Assembly (NCBI GenBank): GCA_026545225.1
Contig: CM048851.1
Span: 31,247,956 to 31,311,955 of the forward strand
Source: Cornus controversa
Taxonomy: Eukaryota > Streptophyta > Magnoliopsida > Cornales > Cornaceae
Length of the DNA stretch: 64,000 nt
Reading direction: 5' to 3'
The notes under the pieces were generated by a model. It did no database searches. It was not told the origin of the DNA and saw nothing but the letters and a program-made list of their open reading frames with translations. The position numbers and the translations under genes were made by a program. Shown piece by piece: positions 52,036 to 63,745 of the stretch (its first letter is position 1; every line of letters starts with the position of its first letter).

Positions 52036-53158
52036 TAAATGAAAGAAAAAATATTTTTTTAGATTAAAATTTACAAAAGAAGCTGTATAGGCAATACTAT
52101 TTTATGATTGGAATAACATGAAAGTTTACAAGAAATTGACTAGTTTTTGTGGCATAGATTAATTATTTGTTACACATCTATATTTAATATACATTATTAT
52201 GAGTCTTATTTTGATCAGGTTCACGTCTTATATTAGAAGTTGGCTCACCGTTAACTCGCATATATATATATATATAGCCAAGTAAGGGTTTAATTAAGAG
52301 TGTTGGCACCAATTAACTTTGTTTGGAGAAGTGAATTTTTAGAATGGATAAAGAAAGGCCACTATAGAGGTTGGTTGTGCATCTCAAGATAAGTAAGAAG
52401 CATGAATGCATATATATCCTTGTTCCAAGGTCCTATCTGCAATAAGCATGCTTTCAGTTGGTGTAGGTTTGGCTAGCAGGAAACTGATTCCCAAGTCTTA
52501 ACAAATCATCTCAAGTCGACAATTTCCCCTTCCTTATCAGTGTATCAACTATCCGATAATCTCTTACACACCGCTGAACAAGAAAATTCATCCACACCAA
52601 TCATTTCCGTATATATATATTTGAACATCAACTAAGGTATATATTATCACTTCCATTGTTGTTGAATTATGTGTACTCCATCTACTTTTGATATAGGTTA
52701 CAATTCATGCTTAATCTTTCCAATATTATGATTGACAAGCGATAAATGTCAAGGCCCTAATATTTCATTGCATTGTCTATTCCATTTCCTCATTGAGTAT
52801 GCAAAACAAACTGAGTTGTTTATGGTCAATCAAAACTTTATTAACAAAAGGAGAGTCAGGGTAAATCAAAACAAAGTCATTTTTTTGGTAGGCCCATAAG
52901 AATAAGGAATCTAACATCAATTCTCACATTAATATACCATTAAGCAGATAGGAGGATAGATTAGAGAAAAATTTCTCCGCTAAATACAAGCATGAGATTG
53001 CAGATGATGGATAGGCAAGAACCAAACAAATCCTTTAGACCGTATTATATTGTCAATCAAAAAACATTTCACCATGAAACAGTAAGGCACGTGATTGCAT
53101 ATGGTTGATTAATCTCTCTTCTCATAATATTATTGTCCAACAATCCAGGACTTCGCAA

Positions 53159-54694
53159 TTATGTTATAACTAACTCATCGATCAGTTCGAACGCAGGCAA
53201 TAACCTTCTTTCTCTGCATATCAACTCAACCAAGATTCTCCATGAATTAGGTTCTGGTTTGAATCCCATCTCTACCAGTTCAACCAATACCATTGCTGCA
53301 TCAACTACCTTTCCAGCCTCACAAAGACGAATCAGTAACTCATTAGAAGTAGCAAAATGTGGCACGAACCTCCTACCCAACATCAGAAAAAGCAACTCCG
53401 TTGCTTTCCCCAATTCTCCTTCCTTGCACAAAAAATTCAAAACAATCCTATAACTTGCTTTGTTCAGATAAAAACCCTCGTAAGGTAACCTCTCAAGCAT
53501 TACAAGAGCCTCCTGGAACCTACCTTCTCTGCACAATCCTCCAAGCACCACATTAAAGGTTACAACATCAGCTTTGCACTTGTTTTCTTTCATCTCCTTG
53601 AGCAACTCCATAGCTTCATCAATTTTTCCAGCCCTACAAAAGCTATTGATCAAAGTGGTATAGCCAACTGCATCAGGTTTCAGACCAACACTCTTCATCT
53701 CATAAAACACCTCCTCTGTCTCCTGCAATCTTCCCTCCTTACATAACCCATTCATCAAGGCTGAGTAATTGAATACATTTGGGTTGCATCCATTCCTCTT
53801 CATGAACTCTATTATCTTCCTTGCTCGATCAACTTTCCCTCCACGGCAAAATCCATTAATTAAAACATTGTACGTTAACACATCAGGTAATATTTGATTC
53901 TTTGAGACCATTTCCTCAAACAAATCGATTGCCTCTTGGAGTCTTCCCCTTTCACAGAGACCACCTATCAAAGTTGAGTAGGTGATCAAGTTGGGGTAAG
54001 AAGTTTTAGACCTTTTCATCTCCTCTACGACTTCAAAAGCGGATTCAAGATCCCCATTCTTGGAGTGATGCTTAATCAAAATGTTGAAAATGCAAGTGTT
54101 GGGTATCAAGTTAAGATTCCTCTTCGAATTCAAGAGAAACGTTCGGGCCAAATCAACCCGATTTGATTCAACCAGGAGATTGAGACAGGTGCTGATGGCT
54201 TTAAGGGAGGGTTTTTCCCGAACAATTGGTTGGATTGCGTAGAACATTTCTAGGACTCTTTCATGCAGAGAGGCTTTCGAGAAATGCTTCATGAGGTTGA
54301 GGAATATACCTTCATGAAATTTGCAAGTTTCATAGGTCATCTGATGAAGTATTGCATCAATGGCCTGAAATTTCCCAAACTGAGCAAGCTTATGGAGAAT
54401 GGTCGCATAGGTGGCATTATTGTGATTAAAACCCTTTTGATCTGATACCGTGTTAAAAATCTCCAAGGCGCGTTGTGGATCACTCTCACGTTTTATCAAG
54501 TTGGTGGCGGATTCGTGAGAGATAAATTTAGGCTTCCTTCGAGTTTCAGAGAAGGTGGTTGTTGTTTCGGTAGGAGGGTCTGGTTTGGGGGAAGAGGTTT
54601 TGAGGAATTGAAGAGGAGAGATCCATGGAAGTGAAGACAAAGGCTTAGAAGGAGAAGTAGAGAACCGGCGGTGCTTACTGGCTGCAACTTTCAT
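53159..54694 (-). CDS. P-class pentatricopeptide repeat protein, intronless, 511 aa
   Basis: PPR proteins bind single-stranded RNA in mitochondria or plastids, one repeat per base, and guide RNA processing, stability or translation. The N-terminus MKVAASKHRRFSTSPSKPL is Arg/Ser-rich with no acidic residue, as in a mitochondrial presequence. Tandem 35-residue repeats are clear from about 199 to 511, for example VLTYNVLINGFCRGGKVDRA (272), VFNYSALMNGLCKEGRLQET (307), AVGYTTLINSFCRAGKIDEA (342) and VVTFNVVLGGLCREGRFQEA (377), with weaker repeats from about 92. I count about 11. No E, DYW or SMR domain follows, so it is P-class. It resembles At5g18475 (from memory). The RNA target cannot be read reliably here. 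The frame is open throughout and the upstream context gives no better start. Confidence 0.94.
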   Translation of the reverse strand: MKVAASKHRRFSTSPSKPLSSLPWISPLQFLKTSSPKPDPPTETTTTFSETRRKPKFISHESATNLIKRESDPQRALEIFNTVSDQKGFNHNNATYATILHKLAQFGKFQAIDAILHQMTYETCKFHEGIFLNLMKHFSKASLHERVLEMFYAIQPIVREKPSLKAISTCLNLLVESNRVDLARTFLLNSKRNLNLIPNTCIFNILIKHHSKNGDLESAFEVVEEMKRSKTSYPNLITYSTLIGGLCERGRLQEAIDLFEEMVSKNQILPDVLTYNVLINGFCRGGKVDRARKIIEFMKRNGCNPNVFNYSALMNGLCKEGRLQETEEVFYEMKSVGLKPDAVGYTTLINSFCRAGKIDEAMELLKEMKENKCKADVVTFNVVLGGLCREGRFQEALVMLERLPYEGFYLNKASYRIVLNFLCKEGELGKATELLFLMLGRRFVPHFATSNELLIRLCEAGKVVDAAMVLVELVEMGFKPEPNSWRILVELICRERRLLPAFELIDELVIT

Positions 54695-55309
54695 TGAATT
54701 CGTGAGAATTGTTGAGGATATTACTAGGCTTCCTCAACTGAAAAAGAAGATAACATGTTAGTCACTAGTTTGCACTCCAACTGTTTTGACTAAAAAGTAT
54801 TATAGTATGACTCGTAAGGTAATACCTAGTTTGCACTCCAACTATTTTGACTAAAAGGTATAGAGTATGACTAATAAGCTAATACAATCATAATTTCATC
54901 TTTTCAACAGCAAGGAACCAACCGATCGATCAAGATGACAAACTAAAAACATTTGTTAGTTAGATCAGCCATATGATTCAGAAGCTGAAGGATAAAATTA
55001 GACATAAAATACTCCAACAGAAGAACAAATGTAGACTGTTGACACTTGTCTTTGATCATCCACCACGCGGGCACACCATGACCAGTGTTATGCCATGGCA
55101 TGAGTTGACTTGTCATGCCGAAACACTTTAAAGAGATTGTCGGTTAGTGGCTATAAGAGAAGTGCTACTAAGGGGTGATGATACTGAATGCCACCACTGC
55201 AATCTCGTCAAATGGTATCGTCCGCTTAGACCCTACAGGAACAACCCTCGGTATATATATACTGAGTAGAGAGTGGGAAAGAGATTCCTGATTGTATCTC
55301 CCCCAGAGA

Positions 55310-55728
55310 TAGGGCTGCAATCGAGCCGGGTAGTGGCATGTTTGAGCTCGGCTCGGCAGTGTAGGAGGGTGTTCGAGCTCGAATCGAGCTCCAACCTCAA
55401 GTGTTCAAGCTCGGCTTTGTCAGGTTCACGAGCTTTTCGAGCTCGGCTCGAAACTCGTATAGAGATACAGATATTATACACACAAAACACACACATGCAC
55501 AGATCTATCATACACATATTACACACACAAAACACACACATGCACAGATCTATCATACACATATAACACACACGCATATGCAGAGTGCATACATCTGTCT
55601 AAAACTAAATTTCCATCAAAAGAAATTTCATACAAAATTATAAAAAGTAGAAATACCTGGAAAATCACCGATCTCGTCAAAGCCACTGCTCTGGTCTCGC
55701 CAAAGCCATCGTCACCATCCTCCTATGC

Positions 55729-55763
<35 letters not shown>

Positions 55764-56350
55764 AAACACAAAATACAGATCGGCAGTCGAGAGTGGGGAC
55801 TTGGGAAGTAGAGAGAGGAGTGCGGGCCGTGCGGTTAAGGTTGAGAGTAATTGAGTGGTTAAAGAATATACAGAGATGGGCTTTCAGAACATGGGCTTAG
55901 GTTTGAGCTATGTTAATTCTCTTGGACTTGGTCCATTTTATTTTTTTAAAGTTGGGTAATGCATTTTATTGATTTGGTTGGGCTCGGCTAAAGTTAAAAG
56001 ATTAAAAGAATTTGCTTGTGATTGGGTTGGGCAAATGCATGGCCTGTGATTGGGTTGGGCTGGACTAAAGTTATAAGTTTAAAAGAAAATAAATGGTCTA
56101 AGCTTACGAAGTTATTTAATGTGTGTGTGTGTATACACATATTCACAAGTTATAATTGAGTCTATTTAACGAGCTTGTTCATGAACATGTTTATGATTTA
56201 ACGAGCCAAATAGAGGGGTGTTTGAGATTGATTCGTTTATTAATCAAAAACATACATTTTGTTTGAGCTTGGTTCATTTAGTAAATAAACGAACATAAAC
56301 CGAGCCCAACTCGAGCTGTTTGTTGTATACTCGGCTCGTTTGGAGCCCTA
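55310..56350. mobile_element. non-autonomous hAT-type element, 1041 bp, copy A only
   Basis: The ends are TAGGGCTGCAATCGAGCC and, in reverse complement, TAGGGCTCCAAACGAGCC. The perfect 8-bp target duplication is CCCAGAGA (55302-55309 and 56351-56358). Copy B has the uninterrupted site (CCTAGAGAGGGATAAAT). The interior is rich in GAGCTCGGCTCG words and has a 43-bp tandem duplication at about 55480-55565 and a GA microsatellite at 55733-55760. No transposase is encoded. Confidence 0.9.
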
Positions 56351-57192
56351 CCCAGAGATGGATAAATCATTGGCTCTTTTGGTTTTTTTTTTTTCTCTTT
56401 CTTCTATGAATTGTTGACTATGGTTATGGTCCTGGTAGTCTTTGAAACAAAAGCTACATTATATGAACTCTTCTAAATTCGTATGAAATAAAAAAAGAAG
56501 AAGTTAGAGATCGAACCACATTGGATATACGATAGCTAGCATAGGCATAGGATATGTATCCAACATTTTTGCGTAGACATACATACACACATACAACAAC
56601 AACAACAACAATATGTGACTGCATAGGCATACACACATACATTCATACATATATGTATATATATATATATATTTGTGTAGACAAGTATGTGATCGTAGTT
56701 TTTTTGTCTTAAGCAAACACATACATACTGACATTCAACACTTTAATATGTATCTATGTACATAGCACAAAAGTGGTTCATCTATGATCGTTACTACAGA
56801 TTATTAGAACTCAATATTGCCACAACATTATTTTTTGCTAAATTTAAAGTAGAGGTAAACCTTCATGAGACAATCAGCATACACCAGTTTGGACAAAAAA
56901 GTTTTAAATGTATAAGAATATTCAAGACTTCAAGTTAAGCACCATATTCTAGATTTTGAGAATTCCCTACCAGTATAGTAAAACGATTAAGAATTTCAAG
57001 GAAAATCATAATTTAATCTTTAGCCTATAATTCATTTTACTACTTGATCCACTCATAACTCGACCATTTGTAAGAACTCATTTGACATTCATAAGGTGAT
57101 AAAAAAAAATCCAATAACTTAAATCAATCATATAATTATTACATCGTATCACAACACAAATAACAAAGTAAATGTATTGTATCTAAATATGT

Positions 57193-57528
57193 ACACTCTT
57201 AGCAGGTTCTCTGCTAACAAACTTCGATGTGAAATCCCAATAATTATGTCAAAACAAAACATATGCATATACATATACATATACAAATATAAAAATGTAG
57301 CAAATGTGAATTAAGGCATAAGCCCTAGAAATTAAAGGATTGAGTGGTGTTAAAGTACCTCAAGAGAGGAACGAAGGGGAGAGATTGTGCACAACCCATG
57401 TTGGAGGAGAGAGAAAGTGAAGGGCAAAGATTGGAGAGACCCAAACTCAACACACAAAATGCTCTAACTAAGGGCAATCAGCGACAAACTGTTGTGGATG
57501 AGAGGATCAAAGAGAGAGAAAGTGTCAT
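57193..57528 (-). pseudogene. CutA 5' end, copy B (exon 1 and stub of exon 2)
   Basis: Exon 1 (57359-57528) has the same 170-nt length as the working copy and keeps the donor GTAC, but codon 17 is TGA where the working gene has CGA. The sequence matching exon 2 is cut down to about 30 nt (57193-57220) by a deletion that runs into the intron, and its acceptor reads CAC instead of CAG. Exons 3-6 are absent from copy B. It cannot make CutA. Confidence 0.88.
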
Positions 57529-57920
57529 GCGATTTGAGATGTCGTCGCTTTTTATTTGGGCTGTATTAGTAGTACCCTTTACTTGATACCATTACACTAT
57601 CACATGACTACAAATAAAAGAAAGGTATATTTATTATTCCAGAATAGTGCAATTTCATAAATGAAATATAATATAAAAAGGAGTAAATGAAAGAAAAAAA
57701 TATTTTTTTAGATTAAAATTTACAAAAGAAGCTGTATAGGAAATGCTATTTTATGATTGGAATAACATGAAAGTTTACAAGAAATTGACTAGTTTTTGTG
57801 GCATAGATTAATTTTTTATTACATACTTATATTTAATATACATTATTATGATTGTTATTTTGATTAGGTTCATGACTTATATTACAAGTTCACTCACGTC
57901 ACTATATTGTTGTATTAACT

Positions 57921-57970
<50 letters not shown>
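57921..57970. repeat. (TA)n microsatellite in copy B
   Basis: About 25 TA units. The matching site in copy A (52260-52276) has about 8, so the run expanded in B or shrank in A. Confidence 0.95.
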
Positions 57971-57971
<1 letters not shown>

Positions 57972-58063
57972 CCAAGTGGGGGGGTTTAATTAAGAGTGTT
58001 GGCACCAAATAGCTTTGTTTGGAGAAGTGAATTTTTAGAATGGATAAAGAAAGGCCATTATAG

Positions 58064-58193
58064 GAACAAATATTGAGTGCACCGGGCAATCACAATCCTA
58101 CGTGTATAACACACGCTGTGGGTCTCACCGCGCGTGTCATGCATGTAAGGCTTTGATGCGTTCGGTGCACCAGACGCACCGAATATCTTCTCA
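58064..58193. mobile_element. 130-bp MITE, copy B only
   Basis: The ends GAACAAATATTGAGTGCACC and, in reverse complement, GAGAAGATATTCGGTGCGTC are imperfect inverted repeats. It is flanked by CATTATAG (58056-58063) and CACTATAG (58194-58201). Copy A has a single CACTATAG at the same place and no insert. The interior is GC-rich compared with its surroundings. The 8-bp duplication suggests hAT, but the family is not certain. Confidence 0.85.
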
Positions 58194-58993
58194 CACTATA
58201 GAGGTTCATTGTGCATCTTTAGATAAGTAAGAAGCATGAATGCATATTTATCTTTGTTCCAAGGTCCTATCGGCAATAAGCAAGCTTTCAATTGGTGTAG
58301 GTTTGGCAAGTAGGAAATTGATTCCCAAGTTTTAACAAATCATCTCAAGTGGACAATTTTCCCTTCCTTATCAGCGTATCAACTATCTAATGATCTTTTA
58401 CACACCAGTGAACAAGAAAATTCATCTACACCAATCATTTCTGTATATATATATTTGAACATCAACTAAGGTCTATATTATCACTTCGTTTGTTGTTGAA
58501 TTATGTGTACTCCATCTACTCTTGATATAAGTTATAGTATATGTCTGATCTTTCTAATATTTTGGTTAACAAGTGATAAATGTCAAGCCCCTAATAATTT
58601 TTTACAGTGTTTGTTCCATTTCCTCACTGAGTATGCAAAACAAACTAAGTTGTTTATGGTCAATTAGAACTTTATTAATAAAAGGAGAGGCAGGGTGAAG
58701 CAAAAAAAAGTCATTTTTTTGGTAGACCCATAAGAATAAGGAATCTGACATCAATTCTCGCATTAATATACCATTAAGCAGATAGGAGGATAGATTAGAG
58801 AAAATTTTCCCAACTAAATACAAACATGAGAGTGCAGATAATGGATAGGCAAAAACTAAACACATCCTTTAGACCGTATTATATTGTCAATCAAAAAAAT
58901 ATTTCACCAAGAAACAGTAAGGTATGTGATTGCATATTGTTGATTAATCTCTCTTCTCATAATATTATTGTCCAACAATTCAGGACTTCACAA

Positions 58994-60536
58994 TTATGTT
59001 ATAACTAACTCATCGATCAGTTCAAAAGTAGGCAATAACCTTCTTTCTTTGCATATCAACTCAACCAAGATATTCCATGAATTAGGTTCTGGTTTGCATC
59101 CCATCTATACCAGTTCAAACAATGCCATAGCTGCATCAACTACCTTTCCAGCCTCACAAAGACGAATCAGTAACTCATTAGAAGTAGCAAAATGTGGCAC
59201 GAACCTCCTACCCAACATCAAAAAAAGCAACTCCGTTGCTTTCCCCAATTCTCCTTCCTTGCACAAAAAAATTAACACAATCCTATAACTTGTTTTGTTC
59301 AAATAAAAACCCTCGTAAGGTAGCCTTTCAAGCATTACAAGAGCCTCCTGGAACCTACCTTCTCTGCACAATCCTCCAAGCACCACATTGAACGTTACAA
59401 CATCAGCTTTGCACTTGTTTTCTTTCATCTCCTTGAGCAACTCCATAGCTTCATCAATTTTCCCAGCCCTACAAAAGCTATTGATCAAAAGTGGTATAGC
59501 CAACTGCATCAGGTTTCAGACCAACACTCTTCATCTCATAAAACACCTCATCTGTCTCCTGCAATCTTCCCTCCTTACATAACCCATTCATCAAGGCTGA
59601 GTAATTGAATACATTTGGGTTACATCCATCCCTCTTCATGAACTCTATTATCTTCCTCACTCCATCAACTTTTCCTCCATGGCGAAACCTATTAATTAAA
59701 ACATTATAAATTAATACATCGGGTAAGATTTATTTTTTGAGACCATTTCCCCAAACAAATCGATTTCCTCCTGGAGTCTTCCCCTATCACAGAGACCACC
59801 TATCAAAGTTGAGTAGGTGATCAAGTTGGGGTAAGAAATTATAGACCTTTTCGTCTCCTCTACCACTTCAAAGTCAGATTCAAGATCCCCATTATTGCAG
59901 TTATACTTAATCAAAATATTGAAAATGCACGTGTTGGGTATCAAGTTGAGATTCCTCTTCGAATTCAAGAGAAATGTTCGGGCCAAATAAACCCGATTTG
60001 ATTCAACTAGGAGATTGAGATAGGTGCTGATGGCTTTAAGGGAGGGTTTTTCGCGACCAATAGGTTGGATAAGGTAGAACATTTCTAGGACTCTTTCATG
60101 CAGAGAGGCTTTCGAGAAATGCTTCATGAGGCATGAGGTTGAGGAATATACCTTCATGAAATTTACAAGTTTCATAGGTCATCTAATGAAGTATTGCATC
60201 AATGGCCTGAAATTTTCTAAACTGAGCAAGCATATGGAGAATGGTCGCATAGGTGACATTATTGTGATTAAAACCCTTTTGATCTGATACCGTGTTAAAA
60301 ATCTCCAAGGCGCATTGTGGATCACTCTCACGTTTTATCAAGTTGGTGGCGGATTCGTGAGAGATAAATTTGGGCTTCCTTTGAGTTTTAGAGAAGGTGG
60401 TTGTTGTTTCGGTAGGAGGGTCTGGTTTGGGGGAAGAGGTTTTGAGGAATTGAAGAGGAGAGATCTATGGAAGTGAAGACAAAGGCTTAGAAGGAGAAGT
60501 GGAGAACTGGCGGTGCTTACTGGCAGCAGCTTTCAT
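58994..60536 (-). pseudogene. PPR gene, copy B
   Basis: It matches the intact PPR gene along its whole length at about 95-96 percent. The ATG is present, but the Trp codon 24 is TAG. There is an 8-bp tandem insertion (GAGGCATGAGGTTGAG near 60130), an extra A near 59488 (ATCAAAAGTGG), and a further frame break near 59728. It is a recent pseudogene with at least four lesions. The longest open pieces are 59105-59509, 59478-59660 and 59711-60175. Confidence 0.93.
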
Positions 60537-61312
60537 TGAATTCATGAGAACTGTTGAGGATATTACTGGGCTTCCTCAATTGAAAAAGAAGATAACATGT
60601 TACTCACTAGTTTGCACTTCAATTGTTTTGACTAAAAAGTATTATAGTACTACTCATAAGGTAATACCTAGTTTGCACTCCAACTGTTTTGACTAAAAAT
60701 TATAGAGTATGACTAATAAGCTAATACAAACATAATTTAATTTTTTCAATAGCAAGGAATCAATCGATAGATCAAGATGACAAATCAAAAACATTTGTGA
60801 GTTAGATCAGCCATATGTATCAGAAGCCGAAGGATAAAATTAGACATAAAATATTAAACAAAATAACAAATATAAACTGTTGACACTTATCTTTGATCAT
60901 CCACTATACGGGCACACCATGACCAGTGTTATGCCATGTCATGAGTTGACTTGTGCCATGTCATGAGTTAACTTGTTATGTTGGAACACTTTAAAGAAAT
61001 TGTTGGTTAGTGGCTATAAGGCAAGTGCTTGTAAGGGGGTGATAATGCAAGATGCCACCATTACAATCTCGTCAAGTGGTATCGTCCACTTTGACCCTAC
61101 AGGGACAACCCTCGATATATATATACTGAGGAGAGAGTGGAAAAGAGATTCTATGATCGTATCTCTCCTAGAGAGGGATAAATTATTGGCCATGCGTCAT
61201 ATTCTATGCATACTTTCACATGGTACCTAAGACACATGTCATTGTCTATAAGTATCTCCATCACTCATAAACAAGGGATTTTGGTTTTTTTTTTTATCTC
61301 TTTCTTCTACAC

Positions 61313-63285
61313 ATTGTTGACTATGGTGATGGGTCCTGATAGTTTACATAACAAAAGCTACATTATATGGACACTTCTAAATTCGTATGAAATAAAAAAA
61401 AGAAGTTAAAGATCGAACCACATTGGATATACAACAATTGGCATAGGCATAGGATATGTACCCAACATTTTTGCATAGACATACATACATACATACAATA
61501 ACTACAACAATGTGATTGTGTAAACATACACACATACATACATACATACATGCATTCATACATATCTGTATATATATTTGTGTAGACAAGTATGTGACTG
61601 TGTTTCTTTTGTCTTAAGCAAACACATACATACTGACATTCAACACTTTAATCTGTATCTATGTAACATAGCACAAAAGTGGTTCATCTATGATCGCCAC
61701 TACAGAGTATTAGAACTCAATGCTGCCATAACATTATTTTTGCTTAATTTAAAGTTGAGGTAAACCTTCATGAGACAATCAGCATACACCTGTTTGGACA
61801 AAAAAAATTTAAATGTATAAGAATGTTCAATACTAATAAAAAGATGAAGGATTTCAAGAGAAATCATAATTTATCTTCAGCCTATAATTCATTTTTACTA
61901 CTTGATCCACCATAAACTTAACCCTTTGTAATAACTCATTTGACATTCATAATGTGATAAAAAAAAATCCAATAACTTAAATCAATCTTATAATTACTAC
62001 ATCATATACATCGTATCATGACACAAATAACAAAGTAAATGTATTATATTTAAATATGTGTTTCATTAGCTCATGTTCACAATCACAGAAGAACAAAGAC
62101 TACAGGTATCAGATAGATCTAAAACAAAACATGAAGTAACTAGTATTACTAGTCAGGTAGCTAATTTTTTGCAACATCTATAGATGAATCAATTCTTGAA
62201 GAAAATGTGTAATTAACAGTCAAAACAAATCCTAACCTACTTCCTTGTTAGGAACAACATGGACATTCTTAGCTAGTTTTTCAAAAATCATTCTGAAACC
62301 CTAATAATTATGTCAGAACAAAATATACATAAATATAGATATGTAGCAAATGTAAATTAGGGCATTAAACTAGAAATTAAGGGAAGTGGGTGAAGTTAAA
62401 TATATATGTAGAAAGTGTGAATTAGGGCACGAGTCCTAAAAATTAAGGGAAGTTCATAGCAAAGTGAGGTACACTCAATATACAAATATACACTTTATAA
62501 ATATATATATGTATACAAATATACATGTCACCATCTTAGAAACTCCAAATAAAAGACTAAGGCAAATTGATTATAATCAAGAAAATACTCAGAAAGTTAT
62601 AATCAAGAAAAGTTTCACCAAAATCAATTTACAAATGACTAATTTCACAAAGATAAACTTGGATGCAGTACAATTACGCAAATTAGCCGCAAAAATTGAG
62701 AATCAACAAATGTGGGTAGCATAAAGTTGTAGTACAAAAGATCGATTGACAGAAGCTGAAATAACACAAAGAGAGACAAGAACTGTAAATAAATTTGAGA
62801 AAACAAAGCCAATAAAATAGACAATTAGAACCCTCTACGATGAGCCACAGGTTAGGCAAAAATACAGAATATCAACCCTACTATATAAGGAAATGAGCTG
62901 AAGTAAAATGAGAGAGAGATGAAATATTAAATACTCGTGACTTTGTGAGAGTTGTAGATACTAGATAGTAACTAGAAAAGAGAAACAAATATCATACTCA
63001 AATGCCCCAACTAAGGGCTATCTGTGACGAACTGTTGCGGATGAAACCATCGAAAAGAGAGAAAGTGCCCTGTGTTATGGGGTGAGATGTGGTCACTTCT
63101 GATACCAACACACTGTGTCATTTACTCATATGACCTGCGAATAAAAGAAAGGTATAATACACACACACATGCACACGCACACTCAATTAAATGAAAGAAA
63201 AAATAAATTTTTTTTTATCAAAGTTTACAACAGTACTATTTCATGATTGAAAAATCTGAAAGTTTATAAGAAATTATTGCTTTTA
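61313..63285. repeat. segmental duplication, copy C (partial)
   Basis: It starts at the same word as copy B (TTGTTGACTATGG) and follows the CutA intron 2 - exon 2 - exon 1 - upstream part. Homology stops at about 63285, before the PPR gene. About 62395-62995 is not clearly matched in A or B and may be an insertion or replaced DNA. C looks more diverged than B. Confidence 0.85.
62237..63069 (-). pseudogene. CutA 5' end, copy C
   Basis: An exon 2 remnant (62237-62292) keeps an acceptor (TTTCAG) and a donor (GTTAGG) but has lost more than half of the exon between them. The exon 1 remnant (about 62999-63069) begins CACAGGGCACTTTC where the working gene has GCATGGCACTTTC, so the start codon is gone, and its 3' part is replaced. 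It cannot be expressed as CutA. Confidence 0.8.
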
Positions 63286-63334
63286 GTTTTTTTTAGGAAA
63301 TTTCTTAGAAAAAAACAATATTGGAAATCTTACC

Positions 63335-63745
63335 CTTTCATATATATATTTTTTATAATTACACTAACATCTCTTTAGATTTCGTTAATAAACATTTACA
63401 TCCCCTTTTGTTTGAAAATTTACATTGACCTTCCTTAAGGTTTGAAAATTTGCAACACTGACATCCCCTCTTGTTTGCAAAATTAAACTAACTCCCCTTG
63501 AGGTTTGTATTTTTGTAACAACATGTTCTCATCCATTAACAGTCGTTATTGTTCAACATGATCAACATGAACACAAGAATCATTAATTTGTGTGATGTTG
63601 TAAAGATAGAAACGTAATTACACAAGAATCGTTAACGACATTCTCTCGATTACTCTAACAGAAGAGAGTAGTATAATTTTGCAAATAAGAAGGAATGTAA
63701 GTGTAGTTTGACGAAACCTCAGGAAAAGTTAGTGCAATTTACCCT
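63335..63745. mobile_element. probable MITE with long inverted arms
   Basis: The left arm (ATTACACTAACATCTC, GATTTCGTTAATAAAC, TTTACATCCCC) pairs with the reverse complement of the right arm (ATTGCACTAACTTTTC, GGTTTCGTCAAACTAC, CTTACATTCC). Outer ends are near CTTACCC (left) and GGGTAAA (right, in reverse complement). It starts about 50 bp past the end of duplication copy C. Inner repeats of GGTTTGAAAATTT-like words are also seen. Confidence 0.5.

Larger units (their letters stand above)
50669..56410. repeat. segmental duplication, copy A (intact genes)
   Basis: It starts in CutA intron 2 at TTGTTGACATGGTAGTGG and continues through CutA exons 2 and 1, the CutA upstream region and the PPR gene to the junction with copy B, which begins with the same word (TTGTTGACTATGGT). 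Without the 1041-bp element and its 8-bp duplication it is about 4.7 kb. It holds the only open PPR gene and the only CutA 5' end joined to downstream exons. Confidence 0.9.
56411..61312. repeat. segmental duplication, copy B (decayed genes)
   Basis: It is collinear with copy A. In the PPR part I count about 4 differences per 100 bp over a 265-bp sample. It lacks most of CutA exon 2, carries a private 130-bp MITE, and has a longer TA run (57921-57970) than copy A at the same place. Confidence 0.9.
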
